Shown here piece by piece: positions 43,764 through 51,677 of a stretch of 64,000 nucleotides of DNA (the stretch's first letter is position 1; every line of letters begins with the position of its first letter). The DNA comes from Antarcticibacterium arcticum (GTDB taxonomy: Bacteria; Bacteroidota; Bacteroidia; Flavobacteriales; Flavobacteriaceae). Location: contig NZ_CP042476.1 in the NCBI RefSeq assembly GCF_007993795.1, forward strand, positions 930,001-994,000. Direction: 5' to 3'. A program made the position numbers and the translations under genes. The notes under the pieces are model-generated. The model saw only the letters and a list, made by a program, of their open reading frames with translations, did not search any database and was not told the origin of the DNA.

Positions 43764-44474
43764 ATGCAATTATTCTATCATCCTGAAATTTCTGAAACCG
43801 ATAGCCAGATCATTTTTCCAAAGGAAGAAAGCCGGCATATTGTAAAAGTTCTTAGGAAAAATGAGGGAGACCTGCTGAATGTTACCAATGGGAAAGGATA
43901 TTTATTTATTACGGAGATCATAAGTTCTTCCTCCCAACAATGTATTGCGAAAATTTCAAGCGTTGAAGTGCAGGACAAACCGCCGTATTATGTACATCTG
44001 GCTGTGGCACCTACCAAAATGAACGACAGGTATGAATGGTTCCTTGAAAAGGCCACAGAGATTGGAGTGCATGAGATCACCCCGGTAATATGCAGCAACA
44101 GCGAGCGAAAAGTGGTTAAAAACGAACGCTTTGAAAGGGTTCTGCAAAGCGCCATGAAACAAGCCCTGCATTTTAGAATTCCACAACTCAATGAGGCAAT
44201 TTCATTTTCTGAATTTGTTTCTTCCACTTTTACAGGTAAAAAATACATCGCCCACTGCGAGGATGATAAACCCCGTAGGTCCCTGAAAAAGGAATTAAAA
44301 CCCAATGAAACTTCCATTATTCTAATAGGGCCGGAGGGGGACTTTAGCCCGGATGAAATTGAACTCGCCCTGTCACACGGCTGGATCCCGGTGACTTTGG
44401 GTAAAAGCCGCCTTCGTACAGAAACTGCAGCAGTGGTAGCCTCCCACACAGCTTCACTGGCAAATGAAGAGTAG
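43764..44474 (+). CDS. rsmE: 16S rRNA (uracil1498-N3)-methyltransferase RsmE
   Basis: 236 aa, a SPOUT-class (trefoil knot) methyltransferase. The N-terminal PUA-like part contains RHIVKVLRKNEGD. The C-terminal SAM-binding knot has LIGPEGDFSPDEI and VTLGKSRLRTETAAVVA, the RsmE signature. It methylates the N3 of U1498 in 16S rRNA. It starts 2 bases after tsaD and is coupled with it. Confidence 0.96.
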   Translation: MQLFYHPEISETDSQIIFPKEESRHIVKVLRKNEGDLLNVTNGKGYLFITEIISSSSQQCIAKISSVEVQDKPPYYVHLAVAPTKMNDRYEWFLEKATEIGVHEITPVICSNSERKVVKNERFERVLQSAMKQALHFRIPQLNEAISFSEFVSSTFTGKKYIAHCEDDKPRRSLKKELKPNETSIILIGPEGDFSPDEIELALSHGWIPVTLGKSRLRTETAAVVASHTASLANEE

Positions 44475-44583
44475 CTTTAGGTACCCGCTACCGTTATAAC
44501 ATTTATTTATAATACCCGTTAAAATTCCCCTTGAAATATTTCCTATCTTTCCACTGTTTAAAAAGGTTTGCGAACATATTTCA

Positions 44584-45231
44584 ATGAAAAAAATGTTAGT
44601 TTTTTTACTGTTAATAACCGGAGGCTGTTTTACAAGCGTAGCCCAGGAAATAGCGGTGCTCAAATATCAGGGAGGTGGTGACTGGTATTCCAACCCTACC
44701 TCGTTACCAAATCTTATAAAATTTTGCAATGAAAATCTTACCACTGCCATAAAACCAAAACCCCAAACCGTAACTCCCGGAAGCACAGATATTTATCAAT
44801 TTCCCTTTGTACATATGACCGGGCACGGGAATGTGTTTTTTAGCGGCGATGAAGCGGCCAACCTTAGAGCTTATCTCTTAAGCGGCGGCTTTCTTCATAT
44901 TGATGATAATTACGGAATGAATGAGTACGTAAGAAAAGAAATTAAAAAGTTATTTCCAGACAGGGAATTAAAGGAACTACCTGCCTCCCACCCTATTTTT
45001 AATAATGCATTTTCATTTCCCAATGGCCTGCCTAAGATCCATGAACATGATGGGCTGCCGCCGCAAGCCTTTGGAATCTTTGAAAATGATCGGCTTTTGT
45101 TGCTGTTTACCTATGAAAGTGACCTTGGAAATGGTTGGGAAGACCCTGCGGTACACAATGATCCACCCGAGGTAAGGCTCAAAGCCCTGCAAATGGGGGC
45201 AAATATTATTAAATACGCTTTTGAGAATTGA
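44584..45231 (+). CDS. DUF4159 domain-containing exported protein
   Basis: 215 aa with a signal peptide (KKMLVFLLLITGGCFTSVAQ). The DUF4159 fold is suggested by AVLKYQGGGDWYSNP near the mature start, HMTGHGNVFFSGDEAANL and the metal-like GGFLHIDDNYGMN. The family is glutamine-amidotransferase-like in shape, with no known enzyme activity. The next gene starts at TTG 45228 inside its stop region (TTGA overlap), so translation is coupled. Confidence 0.82.
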   Translation: MKKMLVFLLLITGGCFTSVAQEIAVLKYQGGGDWYSNPTSLPNLIKFCNENLTTAIKPKPQTVTPGSTDIYQFPFVHMTGHGNVFFSGDEAANLRAYLLSGGFLHIDDNYGMNEYVRKEIKKLFPDRELKELPASHPIFNNAFSFPNGLPKIHEHDGLPPQAFGIFENDRLLLLFTYESDLGNGWEDPAVHNDPPEVRLKALQMGANIIKYAFEN

Positions 45232-45752
45232 GTACCCAACTATCCCATAAAGAACATGGCACGCCCGTGCAACGTTTTCCTATAATCCTGCTTGCAGATA
45301 ATTTGATGGGAGATGCTAACATTGGCAGCCTTTTCAGGCTTGCCGATGCGTTTAATATTGAAAAGATCGTCTTTTGCGGGTCCCCGGTGAACCTAAACAG
45401 CAACAGGTTAAAGAGGACCGCAAGGGCCACAGTTGATAATGTGAGCAATGAATTTTGGGAAGATCCTGAAGAAGCCCTTGCCAACTATATAGAACTGGGT
45501 TACACACCAATTGCCCTGGAGATCACTGAAGACAGTAAACCCCTTGATAAGGTTCACTTTAAGAATGAAAAAAAGATAGTTCTGGTGGTAGGTAATGAGA
45601 GACATGGAATAGCACCTGCTTTACTGGAAAAAATACCATTAAAAGTACATATAACCATGTTTGGCCGTAACAGTAGCATGAATGTTTCACAAGCCGCAGG
45701 TATTGCTTTTTATGAAATTTCAAAAACCCTTCCTTCCTTAGCGGAGAAATAA
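45228..45752 (+). CDS. TrmH-family SPOUT RNA methyltransferase
   Basis: 174 aa, starting with TTG at 45228, which overlaps the DUF4159 stop. Motif 1 is LADNLMGDANIGSLFRLADA, with the catalytic Arg. Motif 2 is VVGNERHGIAPALLEKIP. Motif 3 is MFGRNSSMNVSQAAGIAFYE. All three knot motifs are intact. It 2'-O-methylates a ribose in tRNA or rRNA; the exact target is not clear. Confidence 0.9.
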   Translation: MSTQLSHKEHGTPVQRFPIILLADNLMGDANIGSLFRLADAFNIEKIVFCGSPVNLNSNRLKRTARATVDNVSNEFWEDPEEALANYIELGYTPIALEITEDSKPLDKVHFKNEKKIVLVVGNERHGIAPALLEKIPLKVHITMFGRNSSMNVSQAAGIAFYEISKTLPSLAEK

Positions 45753-45764
45753 TATCTTTACAAG

Positions 45765-46853
45765 GTGAATGCAAAATCTTTTTCTTACGGGATCTTACGG
45801 GCAATAGGTATTTTGCTGGGGATATTTCTCCTACTTTATTTTCTTTACCAAATTCAATCTGTGCTCGTGTACATAGCTGTGGCGGGAGTAATTTCGCTCA
45901 TAGGCCGGCCGGTGGTTATATTTTTAAGGTCGCGCTTTAAATTACCAAATCAACTGGCAGTTATTATTGTTCTGTTAATGGTTTTATCTGTATTCATTGG
46001 AATCATCCTGGTATTTGTGCCTATTGTTATTGAGCAAAGCTATCACCTTGGAAGGATAGATATTGAAGCATTCAAGGAGGATATATATATAATGAATGAC
46101 CAGATAAACGCGTATCTGGGAGTTGAGAATATAAACCTTCTGGAAAGCCTGCAACAAAGCGAAATAGCAAAAAACCTTGATATCAATATTATTCCTAAAT
46201 TCCTGAACAGTGTATTCGGGATCCTGGGCGCCACGCTTATTGCGGTATTTTCAATTTTGTTTATTTCCTTTTTCCTGCTTAAGGACAGTAAGTTGATGCT
46301 CAACAGTATCCTGGTATTTGCCAATAAAGGGGAAGAAGATAAATTTCAAAGGGTATTTAACAAGATCAAGATCCTTTTATCAAGGTATTTTGTGGGGTTA
46401 ACAATGCAGGTTACCGTTCTGTTCATTTTGTACCTCCTGCTGCTTAGTATTTTTGAGATCAATAACCCGGTGGCCATCGCTTTTATATGTGCCATTTTAA
46501 ACCTTGTTCCTTATCTGGGGCCAATATTTGCGGGGATCTTAATGATGCTTTTCGTGATCTCCAGCAACCTTGGGGCAGATTTTCAATTGATCATACTTCC
46601 AAAGCTTATTTACGTTATGCTTGGATATTCCATTGCCCAGTTAATAGACAATCTTATAAGTCAGCCACTCATCTTTGGTGCCAGTGTGCGCTCCCATCCC
46701 CTTGAGATATTCCTCGTGATCCTTATTGCAGGGTTGTTATTCGGGATATTGGGAATGGTGGTGGCGGTACCTTTTTACACAGCCTTAAAAGTTATAGCTA
46801 AGGAATCGTTAAGCGAATACAAGATCGTAAAGAGGCTTACCAGGGACCTTTAA
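45765..46853 (+). CDS. AI-2E family (PerM-like) transporter
   Basis: 362 aa from GTG 45765. About eight hydrophobic segments are visible (GILRAIGILLGIFLLLYFLY first). A central soluble part covers about 70-135. The C-terminal signature is ILNLVPYLGPIFAGILMML followed by QLIDNLISQPLIFGASV. The family exports small molecules or acts as Na+/H+ antiporters in some members; the name does not prove AI-2 transport. It follows the TrmH-type gene after 12 bases. Confidence 0.9.
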   Translation: MNAKSFSYGILRAIGILLGIFLLLYFLYQIQSVLVYIAVAGVISLIGRPVVIFLRSRFKLPNQLAVIIVLLMVLSVFIGIILVFVPIVIEQSYHLGRIDIEAFKEDIYIMNDQINAYLGVENINLLESLQQSEIAKNLDINIIPKFLNSVFGILGATLIAVFSILFISFFLLKDSKLMLNSILVFANKGEEDKFQRVFNKIKILLSRYFVGLTMQVTVLFILYLLLLSIFEINNPVAIAFICAILNLVPYLGPIFAGILMMLFVISSNLGADFQLIILPKLIYVMLGYSIAQLIDNLISQPLIFGASVRSHPLEIFLVILIAGLLFGILGMVVAVPFYTALKVIAKESLSEYKIVKRLTRDL

Positions 46854-46865
46854 AACCACCAAGCT

Positions 46866-48047
46866 TTGAACAAGGCGCTTTTACTTCCGGAAGTTCAGGA
46901 ATTCATTAGAAAGAATTTAAAAATAGATCTTTCAAAGCTAATTCTTAAAGGAAGCCCTTTTCCCCACGTTTCTGTACAGGAGATAGCCGCCCAAATAAAT
47001 GGTATGCGCAGGGCAGAAAAAAAGCTCCCCACCTGGTTTAATGCTGAAGGAATTATTTTCCCACCCAATATCAACCTGGAACAAACTTCTTCAGAAATTA
47101 CGGCTAAGTATAAGGCTTCCCTTGTTTCGGGGAAAGAGATGACAGATCTAACCGGCGGATTTGGAATTGATAGTTTCTTTTTTGCTGAAAGATTTGAGAA
47201 GCTAACTCACTGCGAACTCGACCCGGAACTTTCAAAAATAGCCTCCCATAATTTCAAAGTCCTTGGAAGAAATAACATACACACCTTTGCAGGAGACGGA
47301 ATAGCTTTTCTGAAAGATTCACCCCAAAAAATTGATCTTATCTACCTCGATCCCGCGCGGAGGGATGATTATGGCGGAAAGGTTTTTCTATTGGAACAAT
47401 GCACTCCCGATGTTCCCGGAAATATGGAATTGTTATTTGACCGTTCAAATAAGCTGCTTATTAAGACTTCCCCTCTGCTTGACCTGAAGGCTGGAATCCT
47501 GGAACTTAAAAATGTCGCTGAAATTCATATAGTTGCGGTGAATAATGAAGTTAAGGAGCTTCTCTGGCTTCTTGAAAAAGATTTTGCTGAAAAAGAAATT
47601 CGTATTAAAACAGTGAATTTCCTGAAAAAGAACGTTCAGGAGTTTGAGGCGGTATATGCCGGAAATTTGGAAGATGCACCTTTAAGTCTTCCCGGAAAAT
47701 ATCTTTTTGAACCCAATCCCGCGGTGATGAAAAGCGGACTGTTTGCCGAAGTTGCCTCTCAAACCGGCACAACTAAACTTCATTCAAATTCCCATTTATT
47801 CACAAGTGACGAAATTCAGCATTTTCCCGGCCGAAGTTTTAAAGTTCTTGAAATACTCCCCTATTTAAAAAAAATATTGAAAAAACACCCCGCCTTTAAA
47901 AAGGCAAATATCACAACCCGTAACTTTCCCAAAACTGTAGAGGATTTGAGGAAAGAATTAAAGATTGAAGATGGCGGCGATTCTTACCTGTTCTTTACCA
48001 CCAATTTAAATAACGACAAGATCATGCTGGTATGTGAGAAGATATAA
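46866..48047 (+). CDS. class I SAM-dependent methyltransferase with THUMP-like domain
   Basis: 393 aa from TTG 46866. The SAM site is MTDLTGGFGIDSFFFA near residue 95-110. The next motif is THCELDPELS, and the catalytic-type segment is LIYLDPARRDDYGG. The C-terminal part, with FEPNPAVMKSGLF and the later FPGRSFKVLEI, matches the THUMP-like domain found beside this methyltransferase in Bacteroidota. An RNA substrate is likely but not defined. It is the last core gene before the accessory stretch. Confidence 0.88.
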   Translation: MNKALLLPEVQEFIRKNLKIDLSKLILKGSPFPHVSVQEIAAQINGMRRAEKKLPTWFNAEGIIFPPNINLEQTSSEITAKYKASLVSGKEMTDLTGGFGIDSFFFAERFEKLTHCELDPELSKIASHNFKVLGRNNIHTFAGDGIAFLKDSPQKIDLIYLDPARRDDYGGKVFLLEQCTPDVPGNMELLFDRSNKLLIKTSPLLDLKAGILELKNVAEIHIVAVNNEVKELLWLLEKDFAEKEIRIKTVNFLKKNVQEFEAVYAGNLEDAPLSLPGKYLFEPNPAVMKSGLFAEVASQTGTTKLHSNSHLFTSDEIQHFPGRSFKVLEILPYLKKILKKHPAFKKANITTRNFPKTVEDLRKELKIEDGGDSYLFFTTNLNNDKIMLVCEKI

Positions 48048-48068
48048 AGTATTACATTTATAAGTACG

Positions 48069-48749
48069 TTAGCTGCGAGCAGAAAATGAAAAAATGAATT
48101 TTAACCCTTTCCCAGAATTAAAATCAGAAAGACTTTTTCTGAGAAATATTTATGAATCAGATAGTGATGCTATTCTTTACCTGCGCTCTGATAAAACTAT
48201 CAATAAATATATTGAAAGACCTGAACATAGAAAGACTAAGAATAAATCTGATGCTATAAAATTTATAAAAGAATTAAATGAAAATATCACAAATAATAAA
48301 TCAATAGCTTGGGGAATTACACTTAAGAATGATCTTCAAATTATAGGAACAATTTGTTTGTGGAATTTTTCTCAGAATAATAAGATTGCTGAAGTTGGAT
48401 ATGATTTAAAACCGGAATTTCAAAAATTAGGAATTATGAGTGAAGCTCTAAAACTGATTATTGATTTTGGATTTAATGAATTAAAACTTGAGAAAATAGA
48501 AGCATATACTCATAATGAAAATAAAAGCTCTAAAAGACTATTGAAAAAGAATAAATTTCACCTTCTAAAGGCTAAAAAAGATTTAGATAATGACTCTAAT
48601 GTTATTTTTGAACTTGAAAATTCCATCAGCTAACAACATATAAAAACAATGCTAACTTAGTGCTAATTCGAAAAACTGTGCTCGCTTGCTCAGCGGATTG
48701 TTCTGCGGACAATCAAACTCGCCATCTCGCACTGTTTTTATACAGGACG
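48069..48749 (+). mobile_element. integron-type gene cassette carrying a GNAT gene
   Basis: The unit begins after the G of GTTAGCT (48068-48074) and ends after the G of GTTGGCA (48749-48755), the expected integrase cut site between G and TT. It holds one short, AT-rich gene and one attC-like element. The cassette's 5' box GTTAGCT is the exact reverse complement of AGCTAAC, the first box of the attC (48628-48634). This is what excision to a circle would require. The 60 bases at 48241-48300 contain only 8 G or C, far below neighbouring genes. No intI gene lies in the window. Confidence 0.72.
48094..48633 (+). CDS. GNAT-family N-acetyltransferase (RimJ-like), cassette-borne
   Basis: 179 aa. The start LKSERLFLRNIYESDSDAIL and the acetyl-CoA loop VGYDLKPEFQKLGIMSEALK, with the usual R/QxxGxG/A pattern relaxed to QKLGIM, place it among RimJ/RimL-type acetyltransferases. 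The substrate is unknown; relatives acetylate ribosomal proteins, antibiotics or amino acids. The gene is much more AT-rich than its neighbours. Its TAA stop (48631-48633) lies inside the first box of the attC element, the tight packing typical of integron cassettes. Apart from the upstream junction there is no own promoter that I can see. Confidence 0.88.
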   Translation: MNFNPFPELKSERLFLRNIYESDSDAILYLRSDKTINKYIERPEHRKTKNKSDAIKFIKELNENITNNKSIAWGITLKNDLQIIGTICLWNFSQNNKIAEVGYDLKPEFQKLGIMSEALKLIIDFGFNELKLEKIEAYTHNENKSSKRLLKKNKFHLLKAKKDLDNDSNVIFELENSIS

Positions 48750-48755
48750 TTGGCA
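48628..48755 (+). other. attC-like recombination site
   Basis: 128 bases. The outer boxes are AGCTAAC (48628-48634) and GTTGGCA (48749-48755). The inner arms are ATAAAAACAATGC (48640-48652) and GCACTGTTTTTAT (48729-48741), which pair at 12 of 13 positions. A central hairpin has arms GATTGT and ACAATC. The two ends plus long imperfect palindrome match integron attC architecture (a folded bottom strand with a conserved GTT), and the length is in the attC range. Confidence 0.72.
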
Positions 48756-48778
48756 ACAAACACTAAAAACTAAATTCT

Positions 48779-49003
48779 ATGAGCATATTAATTATTCCAT
48801 TCGCAATTTTAACGGCAGTCCTATGGATATGGGCATTTGTTGATATCATAAGGTCGAGATTTGAAAATTCTGCAATCAAAGGCTTGTGGATACTCTTAAT
48901 TTTTATATTTCCCGTTTTAGGGTCTTTAATTTACTTCCAGTTCGGAAAGAAATATATTGAGAAGCAAAGAAAATTTAACCCTGATTTTAATAGAACCTCG
49001 TAA
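48779..49003 (+). CDS. PLDc_N-type small membrane protein
   Basis: 74 aa. Two hydrophobic helices (SILIIPFAILTAVLWIWAF and IKGLWILLIFIFPVLGSLIY) flank a DIIRSRF loop, and the tail KKYIEKQRK is basic. This is the phospholipase D-nuclease N-terminal (PLDc_N) small-protein pattern: inner membrane, no enzyme domain attached. It begins 24 bases after the attC-like site and could be the next cassette, but no attC follows it. The function is unknown. Confidence 0.8.
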   Translation: MSILIIPFAILTAVLWIWAFVDIIRSRFENSAIKGLWILLIFIFPVLGSLIYFQFGKKYIEKQRKFNPDFNRTS

Positions 49004-49095
49004 AAAGTAGTGGAATCTGATTCATTCCCAGGTTAAATGTAAACAGCAATCGTAGGACCCTGGCGTATTTAAAAAGCACAGGCAAAATATTAAAA

Positions 49096-49716
49096 ATGAG
49101 TAAAATAATATTTGACAGTGGAATCTCTCTTGACGGATTTTTTGCAGGAGACAATAGAAGCCCCAAAAATTCTATGGGTGGGGTTTCAGGAAAAATTCAT
49201 GGGTGGATGTTTAACCAAAAAGCTTTCTGGGAATATCTGGGAATAGAAGAAGGAAATGAAGATAGTGCAGACGGGAAATTGATAAGAGAGACTATTGGAC
49301 GAACCGGGGCTTTCATTATGGGAAAACGTATGTTTGAGGAAGGCGAAGTCAGTTGGCCAAATGACCTTTATAAAGCAAACGTGTATGTTTTAACGCACGA
49401 AAAGCGTGAACCATGGGTTCAGGAAGGCTCCACCACCTTTTATTTTATTAATGACGGAATAGAAAGTGCACTTGAGAAAGCAATACAATCTGCCAAAGGA
49501 AAAGACGTAAGAATTCAGGGCGGAGCAAATACCATTCAACAATTTCTCAACGCAGGGCTTGTTGATGAATTTTTAATTCACATAGCACCGGTTTTCCTGG
49601 GAAGTGGAATTCGATTATTTGACGGGATTAACAAAGATAAGTACGCCCTTAAGATCGAAGAGGTAATTCCATCGAATTTTATTACTCATATAAGATATAA
49701 ACTAATTAAAAAATAG
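49096..49716 (+). CDS. dihydrofolate reductase family protein (RibD C-terminal type)
   Basis: 206 aa. The beginning IIFDSGISLDGFFAGDN, the middle GAFIMGKRMFEEGE and the late RIQGGANTIQQFLNAGLVDE with HIAPVFLGSGIRLF fit the RibD_C/DHFR-like reductases, which use NADPH. It is not a classical FolA. It is accessory by position, lying between the cassette and the lipoprotein gene. The substrate is unknown. Confidence 0.88.
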   Translation: MSKIIFDSGISLDGFFAGDNRSPKNSMGGVSGKIHGWMFNQKAFWEYLGIEEGNEDSADGKLIRETIGRTGAFIMGKRMFEEGEVSWPNDLYKANVYVLTHEKREPWVQEGSTTFYFINDGIESALEKAIQSAKGKDVRIQGGANTIQQFLNAGLVDEFLIHIAPVFLGSGIRLFDGINKDKYALKIEEVIPSNFITHIRYKLIKK

Positions 49717-49878
49717 AAAACCGGGAAATTCCATAGACTCCCCTTCTTCTTGAAATCCTCGCGGATTTTCAGTTTGGTGTGTATTTGCTAAGTAATGTGC
49801 TAACCCATTTATGGAAAGCAATATGAGCTTTTGGTTAAAAATTGTTATAGATGTTCAACAATATAATAAGATTCCCCT

Positions 49879-50331
49879 ATGAAGTACCCGAAAATAATAT
49901 CTCTTATATTCTTAATGCTAATGGCAGCCTGCGACAGGGAAGATGAGAGCTCGAATATTTCTCCGGTTGACTCCGTTATCCTTATTAGTGCCATAGAAAC
50001 ATCTGCTCCAAAGGAAATAATATTGAATTGTAGGACAAAAAAAGAATATCAATGCTATAACTACAAAATCGTAACGAGTAAACGTACAGGCCAGAAGTCT
50101 GTAGAGATAAATTTTGAATCAATCAAAGGTGAAAGATTATGTGCTACCGCATTGGGACCTGCAACTGCTATGATCAATTTAGGAGAATTTGCCATTGGGG
50201 AATATAGTTTAAGCTTGAACGTTATGGAATCCCAAAATGAGGGAAGGCTTATCATAACCCCAACCGAAATAAAATTTGAATTTGATAATCAAAATGGTAT
50301 TGAGATCTTAACTCCCATTGTCCAAAGATAA
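49879..50331 (+). CDS. small lipoprotein of unknown function
   Basis: 150 aa. A short lipoprotein signal peptide (IISLIFLMLMAACDRED, lipobox MAAC, Cys18) is followed by a compact domain with three more cysteines (ILNCRT, YQCYNY, RLCATALG). These could form disulfides in the periplasm. I recognise no family. It sits in the accessory stretch, head-to-tail with the DHFR-like gene after a 162-base gap that carries attC-like debris. Confidence 0.6.
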   Translation: MKYPKIISLIFLMLMAACDREDESSNISPVDSVILISAIETSAPKEIILNCRTKKEYQCYNYKIVTSKRTGQKSVEINFESIKGERLCATALGPATAMINLGEFAIGEYSLSLNVMESQNEGRLIITPTEIKFEFDNQNGIEILTPIVQR

Positions 50332-50391
50332 TTCTAAAGCCACATGACAAATGAGAGTTTGTCGTGCTAAAAGATTCAAATCTCTTCCAGG

Positions 50392-51672
50392 TTACCTGAA
50401 ATCCCTGAAAACCTGAGGTTTTCTGCTTTCTCCGGGATAAACAAGGCTCTCTATTTCACCGTGGCTTACCAATTCAATTTCCGGGGATACCTGCAACCTT
50501 GATTTAAACTGCTCCCTTAAAACCTTAATTTCTTCCAATGCCACCGTGTCCGGTATTTTTACCGTAACGCTGTCCAATCCCAATTCACCCCTGCGAGCTT
50601 CTATCACGAAACTATCCACTGTCTTTATGCCGTTGAGAACTTCCACTATACTTTGTGGATAAAGGCTGGTACCCTTTAACTTGATCATTTGCTTTCGGCG
50701 GCCTATTACCGGGCTTAGGCGCAAGGTATTTCTGCCACATTCACAGGGTTCCTCTGTATAAGTAAGCATATCTCCGGTTGCGAACCTAAGCAAAGGCATG
50801 GTTTCCATTTGCAGGGTGGTAATTACCAGCTCCCCTATTTCGCCTGGCACAACGTGCTTTCCTTCCTGGTCCAGGATCTCGGCAAAGATCAATTCCGGCT
50901 GGGCGTGATTTCCCTTGTGAATTTCACACTCAGTAAAAGCGGTAGCCATTTCGGTAGAGGCATAGGTGGAATAAATTTCAATATCCCATAATTCCTTAAG
51001 CCGCTTTCCCAAACTGTTAAGTTCAAATTCAATATTGCGTACCGGCTCCCCAATGCAAATGGCAGCTTTTACTGATGAGTTTTTATAGTCTATTGAATTG
51101 GCCTCGGCATACTCCACCATTTTAAGCAGAAAGGAAGGAACTGCAACAAGATATTTAGGTTTAAACCTTTCTATAGAATCCCACTGCAGTTGAGGCAATC
51201 CGCTGCCGGTACGCACAATTCCGGCCCCAAGTTTCCTTAAACCTAAAAAATAAGCCAGGCCTGCCATAAACCTGCGGTCCAGCGTAGTAGTAATTTGCAC
51301 CACATCTTCTTTCTTAACTCCGGCGAGTTTAAAAGATTCAAGTTCGTTGTTGGTGAGGCGGTCAAGATCGGCATTATTTAGGGCAAGGCTAACCGGCTTT
51401 CCCAGGGTTCCCGAGGTGGTCACATGGTCTATGATCTCTTCCGAAGGAACACATATAAAATCTTCATTAAACTCCTGCAGGTCTTCTTTGGTGGTTACAG
51501 GCAGGAGACTAAAATCATTATAGGACAGGATGGCATTTATATCAATATTATCTCTTTTAAACAGCTTCTTATAAAAGGGAGAATGCAACTGTAAATACAC
51601 GAGTTGTTTTTTAAGCTGCAGCCACTGCAATTCTTTTATTTGGGATAATGGTTCTTTATGGGAATTGGCCAT
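50392..51672 (-). CDS. PaaK/LuxE-like adenylate-forming enzyme of the flexirubin operon
   Basis: 426 aa. The AMP-binding P-loop TTSGTLGKPVSLAL lies near 85-98, and EIYSTYASTEMATAF matches the aromatic-acid ligase A5 region. The C-terminal GRRKQMIKLKGTSLYPQ corresponds to the phenylacetate-CoA ligase hinge. It would adenylate a carboxylic acid, such as an aryl acid, for thioester formation. Last gene of the pigment operon; the C45 gene lies 5 bases upstream. By context it could activate the aryl starter or the alkylresorcinol acyl chain; the sequence alone does not decide. Confidence 0.82.
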   Translation of the reverse strand: MANSHKEPLSQIKELQWLQLKKQLVYLQLHSPFYKKLFKRDNIDINAILSYNDFSLLPVTTKEDLQEFNEDFICVPSEEIIDHVTTSGTLGKPVSLALNNADLDRLTNNELESFKLAGVKKEDVVQITTTLDRRFMAGLAYFLGLRKLGAGIVRTGSGLPQLQWDSIERFKPKYLVAVPSFLLKMVEYAEANSIDYKNSSVKAAICIGEPVRNIEFELNSLGKRLKELWDIEIYSTYASTEMATAFTECEIHKGNHAQPELIFAEILDQEGKHVVPGEIGELVITTLQMETMPLLRFATGDMLTYTEEPCECGRNTLRLSPVIGRRKQMIKLKGTSLYPQSIVEVLNGIKTVDSFVIEARRGELGLDSVTVKIPDTVALEEIKVLREQFKSRLQVSPEIELVSHGEIESLVYPGESRKPQVFRDFR

Positions 51673-51677
51673 GATTT

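Noticed and set aside
48656..48730. Short direct repeats (GCTCGC, GCTCAGC) in the attC as a CRISPR or tandem array
   Set aside because: They are parts of the folded arms of one attC element, with no repeat-spacer regularity.
49717..49878. A complete second attC in the gap before the lipoprotein gene
   Set aside because: Only part of the motif and one small hairpin are present; the outer boxes do not pair, so it is listed only as possible debris.
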